A stretch of 64,000 nt of DNA from Sebastes aleutianus (lineage: Eukaryota > Chordata > Actinopteri > Perciformes > Sebastidae). Positions 36,019 through 49,200 of this stretch are shown here, in pieces. The DNA lies in assembly GCA_916700875.1 (NCBI GenBank), contig CAKAKS010000039.1, forward strand, positions 7,093,544-7,157,543, read 5' to 3'. The notes beneath the pieces were generated by a model. It had not been told where the DNA came from, did no database searches, and worked only from the letters and a program-made list of their open reading frames with translations. How positions within the stretch are numbered: the first letter of the stretch is position 1; each line of letters opens with the position of its first letter. A program made the translations under genes and the position numbers.

Positions 36019-38604
36019 CAATCTCTAACCTCATACCTAACCTAAACCATTTTTAACCGTAGCTCTCTGACCACATGAATTCCCAGCAGTGTGAGCTGAT
36101 ATAACCACCAAACCTAACAAACAGACTTCTGACTAACACAGAGACTCCATTTACATTCACCGGGCATGTGATTTTCATCAAATTTGCCCTTGAAGCGCCC
36201 ATCGAATCTGTAACCCTGACTCGAAACAGTAAATGAATAGTCGGCAATGCTGCATTATAGCTTCAAAAATGCTTGTGGAGCCTCCAGCTTGGTGCATCTG
36301 ACACTCTAGTCATACTTGACTCCAGTGTAATAACCTTAATCAAATAGAAAAATATCATGTTTTCTCACCATAATACCAGCTCTGTCTTTCTCGAGTTAGT
36401 CATATATTTGAGGATGACAAACTGAAACTGGCTGCTGATGAATTGAGGCTCACCATGTCTTCACTGGCACATCATAGTTTGCTTTCATGCATTGTTGTAA
36501 TTCATACATTGCTCCATTTGTAGTTTTGTATGTTTTATCCCTTTTACTATAAATCTCATACCATTTTCTAAGGCATGCCTTTGTTTTCAGACTTTTAAAA
36601 AAATCTGTTTCCTTCTTTCTAGCAGCCATTGCTGTGAACATATTCTGTTGTGTTATATAATAATGTTATATTATTATAATAATAATACAGAACAGACTTT
36701 CTAATCAGCCGATACTTTCACACATCATCACTGCACAAGTGTATTTGATGGTGTTGTCATGATGTTAACTGTAATGGCTTATTTGACTCAAGGTTTTCAC
36801 ACCTTTTGTAAATGAACAGAAAGGAATGGCTGAAAGGAAATTATTTGAAATGTCAAGTATACACAAGGCTCTTGATTATATTTTAGCAATTTTTTTAGAG
36901 GTTTTTGGTTTCGATTGATTTTCACCTGAATTCTCACTCATGAATCAAAAAATATTTCCATTGAAAGGCAAGAACAATTGAGATAAAACGCAAATGAGCT
37001 GCTGATTACACATCTGAATCCATGAGTTTATTATCAAAATAAACACTTGAACATTTAGATTTTTTTTTTAAAGAAAAAAAGGAAATAATTAACCTTTATT
37101 ATAATAACTGGCAATATTCAATATTTTTGGTATTGTCAACAAATGCCACATGAAGACAAAAACCATCAATGCATTAGTCTGTCTCTCAATACTTTTGTCT
37201 GTGGCACTCAAGCCCATTTTTTTTTTAATAGAAATTAATAAATAAAAATTAATTTGAATACCTCAATTGAAGCTTTGAATGTGTAAAAAAGTGACATTCG
37301 GTAAAGCAAGTTACTGTCCAAGTTTAGGAAACAGCCAAACACAGAGGACATTTCACTTCGAGGGTGACGCATTTTCACCGAGTTCTGTTCTCATCAAACC
37401 TCGAGGGTCCTCCACAGCCTTTTCACCGACATACACCAACTCATCTGCCTACAGTATGTTTCTGGAACAAAGCATTTGGCTCAACCTCTTATCTGGTAAT
37501 CAATGTGAAGAGACCACTCAACATAATTGATATGGGATGTGATGATGTTTTTTTTTCCCCCTAGACTCGAGCACACACATACACAAAGCTGGAGCACCCG
37601 GCAAAGTGGAGACTGAAGAGGAGGGCGTTCTTGTAGGGGCTAAGTTTGAATTTGTATATGAATAACAGCGAATAATGAATTCCTCCTACTTGTTATTGTT
37701 TGAAGAGAAGCAGTGCACGTGTTCCCTCTTGAATGAAGCCATTGTTTGAGATGTATCACCATTGTACTACATCAAGGACCCATTTTACTATTTCTGAGTA
37801 AATCCATTGTAGAACATGTATTACTTTTGCCTAAAACATAGCATTTCATACAACTTAAATAACACTATTGTGTTTCATTCACATTAGGGTAATTTTCTAC
37901 TTGTGTATTGCGCTGACGGTAATGAATATTTCATGTATGTTTCATTTAAAGCACCCATGATGAAACAGAGATGCTGTAAACAAGCCACATTTGTAACTGT
38001 ACGCTGAAAAAGCAAAACATCAGAGCTCGGGGACCTGAATGAAAATGTCCTACAATAAGTAACGCTAAGCTTTTGCACTGCGAGAGAGCAGAACTCCCAG
38101 CGGCTTGTTTGACTCACTCATCTGAGCGAGTAATATATAACAGAGCGGTGATGGACGTGGCTCTCGTCTCACCGGGTTTCCTCCATTTACTCTTCTATGA
38201 ATTATGGATGACACATTTAGTTTTTCGGAGAAAAACTTTGAGCACACACAACCAAGTGTCTTTTTAACCACATTAGCGTAAAGGCCTCGGTGTGGCCCAC
38301 ACAAAGTGCTTGTCTAGTAATTTCACAATATCCGAAACCACCTCACCAACAGAGGAATTGGAGGAGCTGCGTCTGGCAATTTTTTTAACTTTGAAAACAT
38401 CAATCCAACCATCATGGTGACTTTATGTAGCGATTAGCAAGGTGTGGATTTGAACTTCTCCCTAAAGCAATCTTTTGTCATCCTTCACACAGCTATAGAT
38501 CTTTTTCACGACAGACATTTTTTACTTTGTCACAGCAAGAAAAGCACAGGTGAAACAAAATGTAGTTAACAACAATAACAGTGAGCCAGCATGCACAATA
38601 CCAA
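36019..38604. other. Non-coding stretch, nothing recognised
   Basis: AT-rich with A- and T-runs (37055-37085, 37217-37260). The short frames show no domain. Confidence 0.45.
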
Positions 38605-39191
38605 GGACCAGCTGCATAAATTTAGTTTAAGACTAGTCTTGGCCTTAGATTGTCAGTTTAGACTAATCTAATTAAGCGTTGTTGCATAAATATTAACACT
38701 GACTGAATTTGAGGTAGGAAAGTTAGCCACCTCTCTACCTGGCTAAGCCTGAGGTGAGAGATTTGTTGCTACAGCATGGCAACAATCTGTTAGAAGGTCA
38801 ATTAGCCAACTATTTCAACTATTATCCATTACGTTTATCTTTTAGCTAACTATTTCAACTAACCTTATAACCTTTTTTGGATTCTAGTACCTTCTTCTTG
38901 AATTGTTTCAACAACCATTGCATTTATGCTGTTAACCTTTTCTGTTATTTTCTCTCACACTTGATACTTGGTGTGGTTGTCACTTTTGCTGTTGCATCCG
39001 CCTTTTGATCTCCTCTGTGAAGTATCTTATTTCACCCATAATGCATTGTGCAACAGGCTCTCTAAGTCAGTCTTACATTAGTCACTCACAGGGAAGCTTT
39101 ATACAACAGGTACATTTAAGTGTCTATAGCAACTCTGACTTAAAGTTATATTTAAGACAAAGACTTGGTCTATCTTTATGCAACTGGCCCC
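38605..39191. mobile_element. Inverted-repeat element (GGACCAGCTGCATAAA ends)
   Basis: GGACCAGCTGCATAAATTTA, then TTTAAGACTAGTCTT, at the left are mirrored by AAGACAAAGACTTGGTC and TTTATGCAACTGGCCCCAT at the right. A common fish miniature element type. Confidence 0.7.
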
Positions 39192-39544
39192 ATCACCCTG
39201 GAACAACCTCACCTTAAATGGAGTTGTTTTTAATGTTATTAATTTCAGACAATAATGTCTGTTATGAAAAAAAGCCATTTCCCCATCATTAACCACAACC
39301 ATGGTCTCTGACTAACCCTACTATACTATATCCAGTTAAATTACTATAATTACAATGGTTCCTTAACCGTAACAATAATGTAGTTGCCATGCGCAAATAC
39401 GGAAGAATGCAATAAAAAAAACAAAAAGAAATGTTGGCATTGGCCTAGAATCAAACAATGTTGAACATGTTGGGGAGTTTTACAGAATTATCCAATATTA
39501 ATGTCCTAGTCTGGTGATAAGGTTGGATAAACAGATATTGTATA

Positions 39545-40010
39545 TGTTATGTTCTGGTAAACAAAACATGGACCCAAAAGCAGCACACACTAGTCAAGTT
39601 TAAAGTTGTAACAATATAAGAATTTATTAATAATAATACATTTGAACGGTGGACAGGGCTGGGGTTCTCAGAGTCCGACGTGGCTGGGATTAAGACTAAA
39701 AGTCTTAAAGGGAGCGAGGAGCATGGGGAATGGGGTTCCAATGATCCTCCAGATGGTGATTCAAGTCCACTTGTGATCCGAGGGGAAGCAATGATGTTGG
39801 AGAGTGAGCAGGTAGGTACAGCAGGAAGCGGAGGCAGCTGGCAGGTAAGTATACCACTAGGACAAAAAGGACAAAAACTGGATGAGCACAAAAGGGTACA
39901 AAGTGAGCAGAGACAAAGTCAAAACTAGCGAGCAAGGTTAGAGAGTCTGAATGCGTTACTACCACTGTGGCGACGAAAACGATCTGGCGATGAATGGCAG
40001 GAAGACCAGG
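39545..40010. mobile_element. Possible repeat starting near ACATGGACCCAAAAGCAGC
   Basis: CATGGACCCAAAAGCAGCAC followed by a tract with AATTTATTAATAATAATA resembles a teleost interspersed sequence. The open frames on both strands here (up to 114 codons) overlap each other and show no domain. Confidence 0.35.
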
Positions 40011-40286
40011 GTTGATATACTGCAGAGTGTGTCTTGATTGAGTGATTGGTTTACAGAAAATGAATCACAAACAATTTTAAATGTATTGTTTAAGTCATAT
40101 ATCAAGCACAAATGTCAAACATGAATCAGGTCCAACTTCTAAAAAGTGAGGATTTGCTGGTAAATTTGCTGGTAAAATTTTATTTTTTTTTGAGTTTTGG
40201 ACTGTACATGACAAAAAACATTTTAAGCTATATGATATATTTTACGGACTAACTAATTAATTGATGACAATAATAATAATTTTATA

Positions 40287-43200
40287 TAGAAAACAAAAGT
40301 CTAAACAATGTCTGAAAAAGTTAAAATAAAACATTTTTTTTTAAAAATGTCTGAAAAAAAAGTTTGAAAAAAAAAGTTTGAAAAATGTTGGAAAACAAAA
40401 GTCTAAACAACGTCTGAAAAAGGTGAATAAAAAAAAAAATGTCTGTAAAAAAAAGTCTGAAAAATGTCTGAAAAAAAAGTCTAAAAAAAAAATTTGAAAA
40501 ATGTTGGAAAACAAAAGTCTAAACAATGTCTGAAAAAGGTAAAAAAAAAAAAAAAAAAGTCTGGAATAAAATGTCTGAAAAAAAAGTTTGAAAAAAAAAT
40601 TCTGAAAAATAAAGTTTGAATAATGCTGGGAAAAAAAGTCTGGAAAAAATGTCTGTAAAAAAAAGTCTGAAAAATGTCTGAAAAAAAAGTCTGAAAAATG
40701 TTGGAAAACAAAAGTCTAAACAATGTCTGAAAAAGGTAAAAAAAAAAAAAAAAAGTCTGGAATAAAATGTCTGAAAAAAAAGTTTGAAAAAAAAATTCTG
40801 AAAAATAAAGTTTGAATAATGCTGGGAAAAAAAGTCTGGAAAAAATGTCCGTAAAAAAAAGTCTGAAAAATGTCTGAAAAAAAAGTCTGAAAAATGTTGG
40901 AAAACAAAAGTCTAAACAATGTCTGAAAAAGGTAAAAAAAAAAAAATGTCTGAAAAAAAAGTCTGAAAAATGTCTGAAAAAAAAGTCTGAAAAAAAAAGT
41001 TTGAAAAATGTTGGAAAACAAAAGTCTAAACAAAGTCTGAAAAAGGTGAAAAAAAAAAAAAAAAAAAAAAGTTTGAAAAATGTTGGAAAAAAATGTCTAA
41101 ACAAAGTCTGAAAAAGGTAAAAAAAAAACAAAAAACTCTGGAATAAAATGTCTGAAAAAAAAGTTTGAAATATAAATTCTGAAAAATAAAGTTTGAATAA
41201 TGCTGAGAAAAAATGTCTGGAAAAAATGTCCGTAAAAAAAAGTCTGAAAAATGTCTGAAAAAAAAGTCTGAAAAAAAAAGTTTGAAAAATGTTGGAAAAC
41301 AAAAGTCTAAACAATGTCTGAAAAAGGTGAATCAAAAAAAAATGTCCATAAAAAAAAGTCTGAAAAACGTCTGAAAAAAAAGTCTGAAAAAAAAAGTTTG
41401 AAAAATGTTGGAAAACAAAAGTCTAAACAATGTCTGAAAAAGGTGAATAAAAAAAAAAATGTCCGTAAAAAAAAAGTCTGAAAAATGTCTGAAAAAAAAG
41501 TCTGAAAAAAAAAGTTTGAAAAATGTTGGAAAACAAAAGTCTAAACAATGTCTGAAAAAGGTAAAAAAAAAAAAAAAAAAGTCTGGAATAAATGTCTGAA
41601 AAAAAAGTTTGAAAAACAAATTCTGAAAAATAAAGTTTGAATAATGCTGGGAAAAAAAGTCTGGAAAAAATGTCCGTAAAAAAAAGTCTGAAAAATGTCT
41701 GAAAAAAAAGTCTGAAAAAAAAGTTTGAAAAATGTTGGAAAAAAATGTCTAAACAAAGTCTGAAAAAGGTAAAAAAAAAAAAAAAAAAAAGTCTGGAATG
41801 AAATGTCTGAAAAAAAAGTTTGAAAAAAAAATTCTGAAAAATAAAGTTTGAATAATGCTGGGAAAAAAAGTCTGGAAAAAATGTCCGTAAAACAAAGTCT
41901 GAAAAATGTCTGAAAAAAAAGTCTGAAAAAAAAAGTTTGAAAAATGTTGGAAAAAAATATATAAACAAAGTCTGAAAAAGATAAAAAAAAAAAAATAAAA
42001 AAGTCTGGAATAAAATGTCTGAAAAAAAAGTTTGAAAAATGTTGGAAAAAAATGTCTAAACAAAGTCTGAAAAAGGGAATAAAAAAAAAAAAAAGTCTGG
42101 AATAAAATGTCTGAAAAAAAGGTTTGAAAAAAAAATTCTGAAAAATAAAGTTTGAATAATGCTGGGAAAAAAAGTCTGGAAAAAATGTCCGTAAAAAAAA
42201 GTCTGAAAAATGTCTGAAAAAAAAGATTGAAAAATGTTGGAAAACAAAAGTCTAAACAATGTCTGAAAAAGGTAAAAAAAAAAAAAATGTCCGTAAAAAA
42301 AAGTCTGAAAAATGTCTGAAAAAAAAGTCTGAAAAAAAAAGTTTGAAAAACAAAGTTTGAAAAATGTTGGAAAACAAAAGTCTAAACAATATCTGAAAAA
42401 GGTAAAAAAAAAAAAAAAAAGTCTGAAAAATAAGTTTGAAAAATGTTCGAAAACAAAAGTCTAAACAATGTCTGAAAAAGGTAAGAAAAACAAAAAAAAT
42501 GTCTGAAAAATGTCTGAAAAAAAGTTTGAAAAAAAAAGGTTTAAAAAATGTTTGAAAAAAAGTCTAAACAATGTCTGAAAAAGGTAAAAAAAAAAGAAAA
42601 TCTGAAAAATGTCTGAAAAAAAGTTTGAAAAATGTTCGAAAACAAAAGTCTAAACAATATCTGAAAAAGGTAAAAAAAAAAAAAAAAGTCTGAAAAATAA
42701 GTTTGAAAAATGTTCGAAAACAAAAGTCTAAACAATGTCTGAAAAATGTCTGAAAAAAAGTTTGAAAAATAAGTTTGAAAAATGTTCGAAAACAAAAGTC
42801 TAAACAATATCTGAAAAAGGTAAAAAAAAAAAATCTGAAAAATGTCTGAAAAAAAAGTTTGAAAAAAAAAGTTTGAAAAATGTTCGAAAACAAAAGTCTA
42901 AACAATGTCTGAAAAAGGTAAGAAAAACAAAAAAAATGTCTGAAAAATGTCTGAAAAAAAGTTTGAAAAAAAAGGTTTAAAAAATGTTTGAAAAAAAGTC
43001 TAAATGTCTGAAAAAGGTAAAAAAAAAAAAAAAAAAAAATCTGAAAAATGTCTGAAAAAAAGTTTGAAAAAAAAAGTTTGAAAAATGTTCGAAAACAAGT
43101 CTAAACAATATCTGAAAAAGGTAAAAAAAAAAAATCTGAAAAATGTCTGAAAAAAAAGTTTGAAAAAAAAAGTTTGAAAAATGTTCGAAAACAAAAGTCT

Positions 43201-44820
43201 AAACAATGTCTGAAAAAGGTAAGAAAAACAAAAAAAATGTCTGAAAAATGTCTGAAAAAAAGTTTGAAAAAAAAGGTTTAAAAAATGTTTGAAAAAAAGT
43301 CTAAACAATGTCTGAAAAAGGTAAAAAAAAAAAAAAAAAAAAAATCTGAAAAATGTCTGAAAAAAAGTTTGAAAAAAAAAGTTTGAAAAATGTTCGAAAA
43401 CAAGTCTAAACAATATCTGAAAAAGGTAAAAAAAAAAAAAAAAAAATCTGAAAAATGTCTGAAAAAAAAGTTTGAAAAAAAAAGATTGAAAAATGTTCGA
43501 AAACAAAAGTCTAAACAATATCTGAAAAAGGTAAAAAAAAAAAAAAGTCTGAAAAATAAGTTTGAAAAATGTTCGAAAACAAAAGTCTAAACAATATCTG
43601 AAAAAGGTAAGAAAAACCAAAAAAAAGTCTAAACAATGTCTGAAAAAGGTAAAAAAAAAAAAAAAATCTGAAAAATGTCTGAAAAAAAGTTTGAAAAAAA
43701 AAGTTTGAAAAATGTTCGAAAACAAAAGTCTAAACAATATCTGAAAAAGGTAAAAAAAAAAAAAAAGTCTGAAAAATAAGTTTGAAAAATGTTCGAAAAC
43801 AAAAGTCTAAACAATATCTGAAAAAGGTAAAAAAAAAATAAAAAAAAATCTGAAAAATGTCTGAAAAAAAAGTTTGAAAAAAAAAGTTTGAAAAATGTTC
43901 GAAAACAAAAGTCTAAACAATGTCTGAAAAAGGTAAGAAAAAAAAAAAAATGTCTGAAAAATGTCTGAAAAAAAGTTTGAAAAAAAAGGTTTAAAAAATG
44001 TTTGAAAAAAAGTCTAAACAATGTCTGAAAGGTAAAAAAAAAAAAAAAAAAAAATCTGAAAAATGTCTGAAAAAAAGTCTGAAAAAAAAAGTTTGAAAAA
44101 TGTTCGAAAACAAAAGTCTAAACAATATCTGAAAAAGGTAAAAAAAAAAAAAAAAAGTCTGAAAAATAAGTTTGAAAAATGTTCGAAAACAAAAGTCTAA
44201 ACAATGTCTGAAAAAGGTAAGAAAAACAAAAAAAATGTCTGAAAAATGTCTGAAAAAAAGTTTGAAAAAAAAGGTTTAAAAAATGTTTGAAAAAAAGTCT
44301 AAACAATGTCTGAAAAAGGTAAAAAAAAAAAAAAAAAAGAAAATCTGAAAAATGTCTGAAAAAAAGTTTGAAAAATGTTCGAAAACAAAAGTCTAAACAA
44401 TATCTGAAAAAGGTAAAAAAAAAAAAAAAAAAAAGTCTGAAAAATAAGTTTGAAAAATGTTCGAAAACAAAAGTCTAAACAATATCTGAAAAAGGTTAAA
44501 AAAAAAAAAATCTGAAAAATGTCTGAAGAAAGTCTGAAAAATGTCTGAAGAAAATGTCTAAAAAAAAAGTTTGAAAAATGTTGGAAAATAAAGTCTAAAA
44601 AATGTCTGAAAAAAAGTCTGAAAAAAGACTGAAAAAAAGTTTCCAAAAAAGTTTGGAAAATGTTGGAAAAATAAAGTCTAAACAATGTCTGAAAAAGGTA
44701 AAAAAAAAAAATGTATGAAAAAAAAAGTTTGACAAATGTTGGAAAACAAAAGTCTAAACAATGTCTGAAAAAGGTAAAAAAAAAAAAGTCTGAAAAAAGT
44801 CTGAAAAAGGTAAAAAAAAA
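40287..44820. repeat. 4.5-kb A-rich satellite built on a GTCTGAAAAA-like decamer with higher-order units
   Basis: The plus strand is a run of variants of GTCTGAAAAA, GTTTGAAAAA and ATGTCTGAAAAA, broken by poly(A) tracts. A longer marker, AAAACAAAAGTCTAAACAAT, recurs some 30 times. In the left part (to about 42400) it is usually preceded by ATGTTGG and higher-order units contain AATAATGCTGGGAAAAAAAG and ATGTCCGTAAAAAAAAG. From about 42430 to 44500 it is preceded by ATGTTCG and often followed by ATCTG. ATGTTGG returns at 44578-44745. Minus-strand frames of up to 284 codons (40481-41335) are open only because the repeat avoids stop codons; they encode Phe-rich low-complexity sequence and are not genes. 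Confidence 0.97.
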
Positions 44821-47800
44821 GTATAAGTATATAAAAATAATAATTTTTCAGTAAAAACTTGATCACTTCAAATCACAATAAGCAGGTAATTTGGTCAACT
44901 TGGCTTAGCCTGCTTCCACCGTGACCTGGACACAGATAAGAGTCTGTAAATGGATAGATTAATTATTCAGATCAATTACTTCTTTCCACAACTTCAAGGC
45001 CTTTTTGCTTGTTTATCTTGAATCCTTGTGTTCTTGTTCTTGATTGTATTTACCTTCATTTTCAGTTTATAAATAGACTCAGTACTTTGACAGTGTAATT
45101 TTAATTATTGTCATGTTATGTTGGTGTGGTTTGGGATGAAATGGAGGGAGAGCCCTTATGTGTGTGTCCTTGTTGTTGTTGCTATGTTGATTGTTTTGCG
45201 TCGTTAACTTGTTAGATTTATTATCATTATTATTATTCATGTGCTTAAAAGTTTAATTTCCATGTTTTGTGCCTGAGGACCTCATTGAAAATTAGATGGC
45301 GCATCTCAAGGGGTTTATCCTCTAATTAAATTTTGGAATAAAAAAAATGAAATAGATAGACAGATGGAAGGAAATGTTTAAAGGATTACAGTTCACAAGT
45401 GGAGAAACAGCACAATGCAGCCCCGTATAGGCCTCTACGATGCTTTCAAGCAACCACTTTGGTCCTCTCACTTGTCAGCTGAGTGCCTGTTGTGGTAAAG
45501 TGTTGCTTCTTGGAAATTGTTTGCGTGTCTGGATCACATCTCTAAAACAAACAGATTGCTTGGCTGCAGCTTCTCATGAGGTTGACTTAATCTGATACTC
45601 AAGAGCCAGTGCATCCAAAGTTCAAGTACCTTTGGTTTGACATCGTGACCGCTGAGACGTAAAGAAACATTAAACAATTTATGGCTGCACACTTCCCCCG
45701 CCCCCTCCTCTCTCCACACACACATTATGAGCCAATGTCACCTCTCTTCTATTCAGAGCAGGCGATCCAAACTGATGCTGTAATGAGCTGCTGTTTGTTT
45801 GGCTACAGGCTGTGTCAGATGAGACATGATGCTGTCACTCAGATTTCATGGCAGCAGCCCCCGTGGCACTGAATCACCATCTGAGTCTCTCGCCGTCACT
45901 CGTTTGATCAAAGGCAAGTTATCAAACAATTTCAATGTTATCTCTGGTGTAAAATGTCCTTATCCTGGCTTTGTGTCTTCTTTTTATCACTGTTGTTAAG
46001 CCTTTATTTATCCAGAACATGTTCTTATTTACACAAATAGCTCGGGAAGTTAACTGCGGGGGAGGATGTGTTACACATTATTCATTTGCCAATACCCGCA
46101 TCTACAATGATCATGTGCTGCTGGCCGCTTTGCTGGAGCAGTTGGGGGCTAAGTGCCATGCTCAAGGGCACATAAATTATAGTTGTTGACACTCAACCAG
46201 ACGGACTGGAGTTGGACGGTGGCCTGAGAGTTTAATGTGCTAAATCAATTGTTAAAAGTCACACATTTAGGTTTTGAACTAGTAAAAATGCCAGCACAAA
46301 ATTCAATACTTTTCTGAAACCCAGCAACGTGACCACCTCCTGTTTTGTTTATTTAGGCGTAAACAAGCTTTTGTGGCTTCTATATAATTAAACATTTATT
46401 TGTGTCATTATTTTAGCATTCCTACAAAAAGGTTCTGGCGAAAAGCTGCATTTTTATGACATCCAATGTTTTAGATTTACACTCTGCCGCCCACACAGGT
46501 TGGCCCTAATTCATGATGACAGAGTACATCTGTGGACGCACTGAACCGTACCTGTCATTACATAAACACCTGTGTGGTAAACAGCTTTAACGTGTCAATC
46601 TGAAAGGTAAGGTTACACTCAGTTGTGAGAATGTTTTTCTTAAAGCTTAGATGCACCTGGTTGTGTCTATTTATATATCAAGTCTTTTCTCGTTTAACTG
46701 AGGACAGAGAATCTAAGTTCAAAGGTCCCCTTACAAGTTTTCTGGCCTTTCAACCCCATTTCACAGTTTTCATTTGGCGAATGAACAACAATCTTTTGAG
46801 TGGAAACCTCTGGATCAGAGGTCGAAGGTCAGAATATTAACTGGGAGCTTCAAATGGAACATTGAATGGACGCAGGATCGGAGTTAAACGTTAACGGAGC
46901 CCTATCACAATAACACTAATTTATATGTACTGTATTTATGGTATACTGTACTCCCACTCAATCATTTCTGTTTGGTATCAAAATCAGTTTTTGGTTGACT
47001 GAGTGGATTCTTAAGTTAATGCATTTTCTTAAAGTGTGTTTTTTAGTCAGTGTTTACAGACTGCTTTAGGTCAAGGCGTAATAACTTGAGTACTGACTGG
47101 CTCTCCTGAGGACTTAGATACTAGAAAAGAAGTGGTTTGCACGACGTGTTGTCCGACTATGTTGGAAATTGAGTGTTTATATCTGATCCGAAGGCCACAC
47201 TCAGAGGCGGGGTGAAAACAGTCATCAGTGAGAGGTTGTTCACATGAAAAAATGTTGTGTAAAGGAAGGAAAAACAGCTAGAGAGAGAAGATCAAACTCC
47301 TCTCACCTCCGCACAGCTGGCCGATCACAGCATGAAGTGAACAGTTTAAAGAAATGGTTGGACACATTTGATGTTTTGGTTGGGAGGTTTCAGCTATTTG
47401 ACCGTCCGACAAGCAGTTTTGACGCAGCATACTAGCCCCTTCAGAGGCCTTTAATATTGAGACTTGCAAACAGACAAGTCTTCCTAGTTAAAGATGTTTG
47501 CTGCTTGACCAAAGTCTTTTTTAACTGTTTCAAATGTTTGTTTAAAAAAATTAAATACTGTATTCACTCTTAGAATAGCCCTATAAGTTAATATTTTTGC
47601 ATGAGATTATAAAAGATATTACTTATTTCCTGCACAAGAGTGGTTTTCAAAAACCAAACGACGAAAACCAAATGTTAAGAGACATTTCAGTCCCCCAACA
47701 GCCAAGTGTCGTCAAGCAAGAACCGAACTGATGCAAACAGCTGAGCTCGGCCACAGCTGGTCCTGCTGATGAAAGCCTACCTTAAATATTCCTCATTACA

Positions 47801-49009
47801 CTGTACATATGTGATGTAGAGAGCAAACAGCATCCGACTGAGGCAGCTGATATACTGTTGCCCTCCTAAACACTACTAGAGCAGTGGTATTTCAGTGGAA
47901 GGACACATCACTCCTGGTCTGCTGTAGCGGCTCGGTGTCCTTGAGAGCACGACTGTGCAATGAAGCAACAAAGTGCTTTATTAGATGTCCCCTGATAGGT
48001 CTGGTCTCATGTCCCCAGCAAGAGGGATAATGTTTGGCTGCAGCTCAAGAGGGAGGTTCCACCAGGTATCTATCACTGGAGGTGACTGGGTGTCAAATAA
48101 AAAAGCAGTGCCGGGTAATTTTACAGGATGAAAGTCAATACAGTCGATACAGGCAATCATCTAAGGGACGCCTCACGCCTTTCCCTCAAGATACTCATTG
48201 GTACAGTATTCACAACAGCCCTGGGACAGACGCTCAGAAGGGAGATTGATTGGATTTGGCTCATGTTCAGTAAAACAGTGGAGAGATAAAAAAAAAAGTT
48301 AAAGGAGTATTTAGACATTTGACTTTTTTAATATATTTTTGTGCAAGAAAACAGTAATGTTCTGTAAGATTTTTAGTTAAAAATGTTTTAATAAAGTGAA
48401 TATAAAATCATTTTAACACAAACATTTGAAAGAATGAGCCTAGCAATAGGCATTTTTTTCAAAGAGGCAGACTATTACTTTGCTTGAAATCACCTTGGAA
48501 GCCCTCATCAATCCGTGACCTAAACCAGTCTGACTCCCTTTGAACCTATTTCTTGACAGGACACACAAGTTCCTGGAGTCTCTGCTGGTTTCTGGCCAAG
48601 AAATAGTCCTGCACATAACCCCCTCACCCACATCTAGTTTATTTGTACAGAATATACAAGCTAGATATAACCAGTAGACGATGGAGAGGGAAGATGTCAT
48701 GCTCCTTGGTAGTAAAATGACCAAAATGCATCCCCCTGTTAACCTGCCACCCCTCCTCTCCATCTCCTAGTAGCAGAGAGTCCAGGGGCAGAGGGGTTGT
48801 TTAGATGAATATGTTAGTCTAGTCTGCCTGACTCATTGATCCTTTCTCTCACTGAGGTTTGTACAAGTTAGAATCTACGACCTCGACCACGGCTCTGAAA
48901 TACCAGTAGCCTAACTGTGTATTGATGAAACCATGGCGCTGTCCGTGGTGCTGAAGTAGCAGATGTATTTGTAATTGCGCCTTTTTCTTTGTCAGTTTCG
49001 TCTTGGATA
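44821..49009. other. Non-coding stretch right of the satellite
   Basis: Apart from the small repeat fragment at 46105-46175, no element or gene can be supported. The 107-codon minus-strand frame at 48440-48763 has no motif. Confidence 0.45.
46105..46175 (+). mobile_element. Short repeat fragment ending TGCTCAAGGGCAC
   Basis: GGAGCAGTTGGGGGCTAAGT, then GCCATGCTCAAGGGCACA, is a phrase repeated in many fish genomes, probably a SINE or transposon remnant. The 72-codon frame here is incidental. Confidence 0.35.
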
Positions 49010-49200
49010 GGGATGCACCAATCCGACTTTTTAGTTCCGATATCGATAGCGATACCTGGGCTTTAGATATTCGCCGATACCGAGTACCGATCTGATACCA
49101 GTCTTTAATTAATAAGCTGTATGCCTCACTGTGTGGAAGTGACTGGGATCATTCTTTTATGTGTAAGGCAACATTAGGCTTGACTTAAACATTGATTTCC
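49010..49200. mobile_element. hAT-like repeat fragment (TAGGGATGCACCAATCCGA)
   Basis: TAGGGATGCACCAATCCGAC followed by repeated CGATA motifs (ATCGATAGCGATACC, CGCCGATACCGAGTACCGAT) is a typical teleost hAT-like end. CCTCACTGTGTGGAAGTGAC, then GGGATCATTCTTTTA, resembles the 16.9-kb fragment. Confidence 0.65.

Noticed and set aside
39547..39965. 114- and 86-codon minus-strand frames with Cys/Pro-rich sequence
   Set aside because: Overlapping frames on both strands in a probable repeat, with no recognised domain.
40481..41335. A 284-codon open frame on the minus strand, the longest in the window
   Set aside because: It is a Phe-rich translation of the A-rich decamer satellite; the repeat lacks stop codons in that direction. 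Neighbouring frames in the array show the same pattern.
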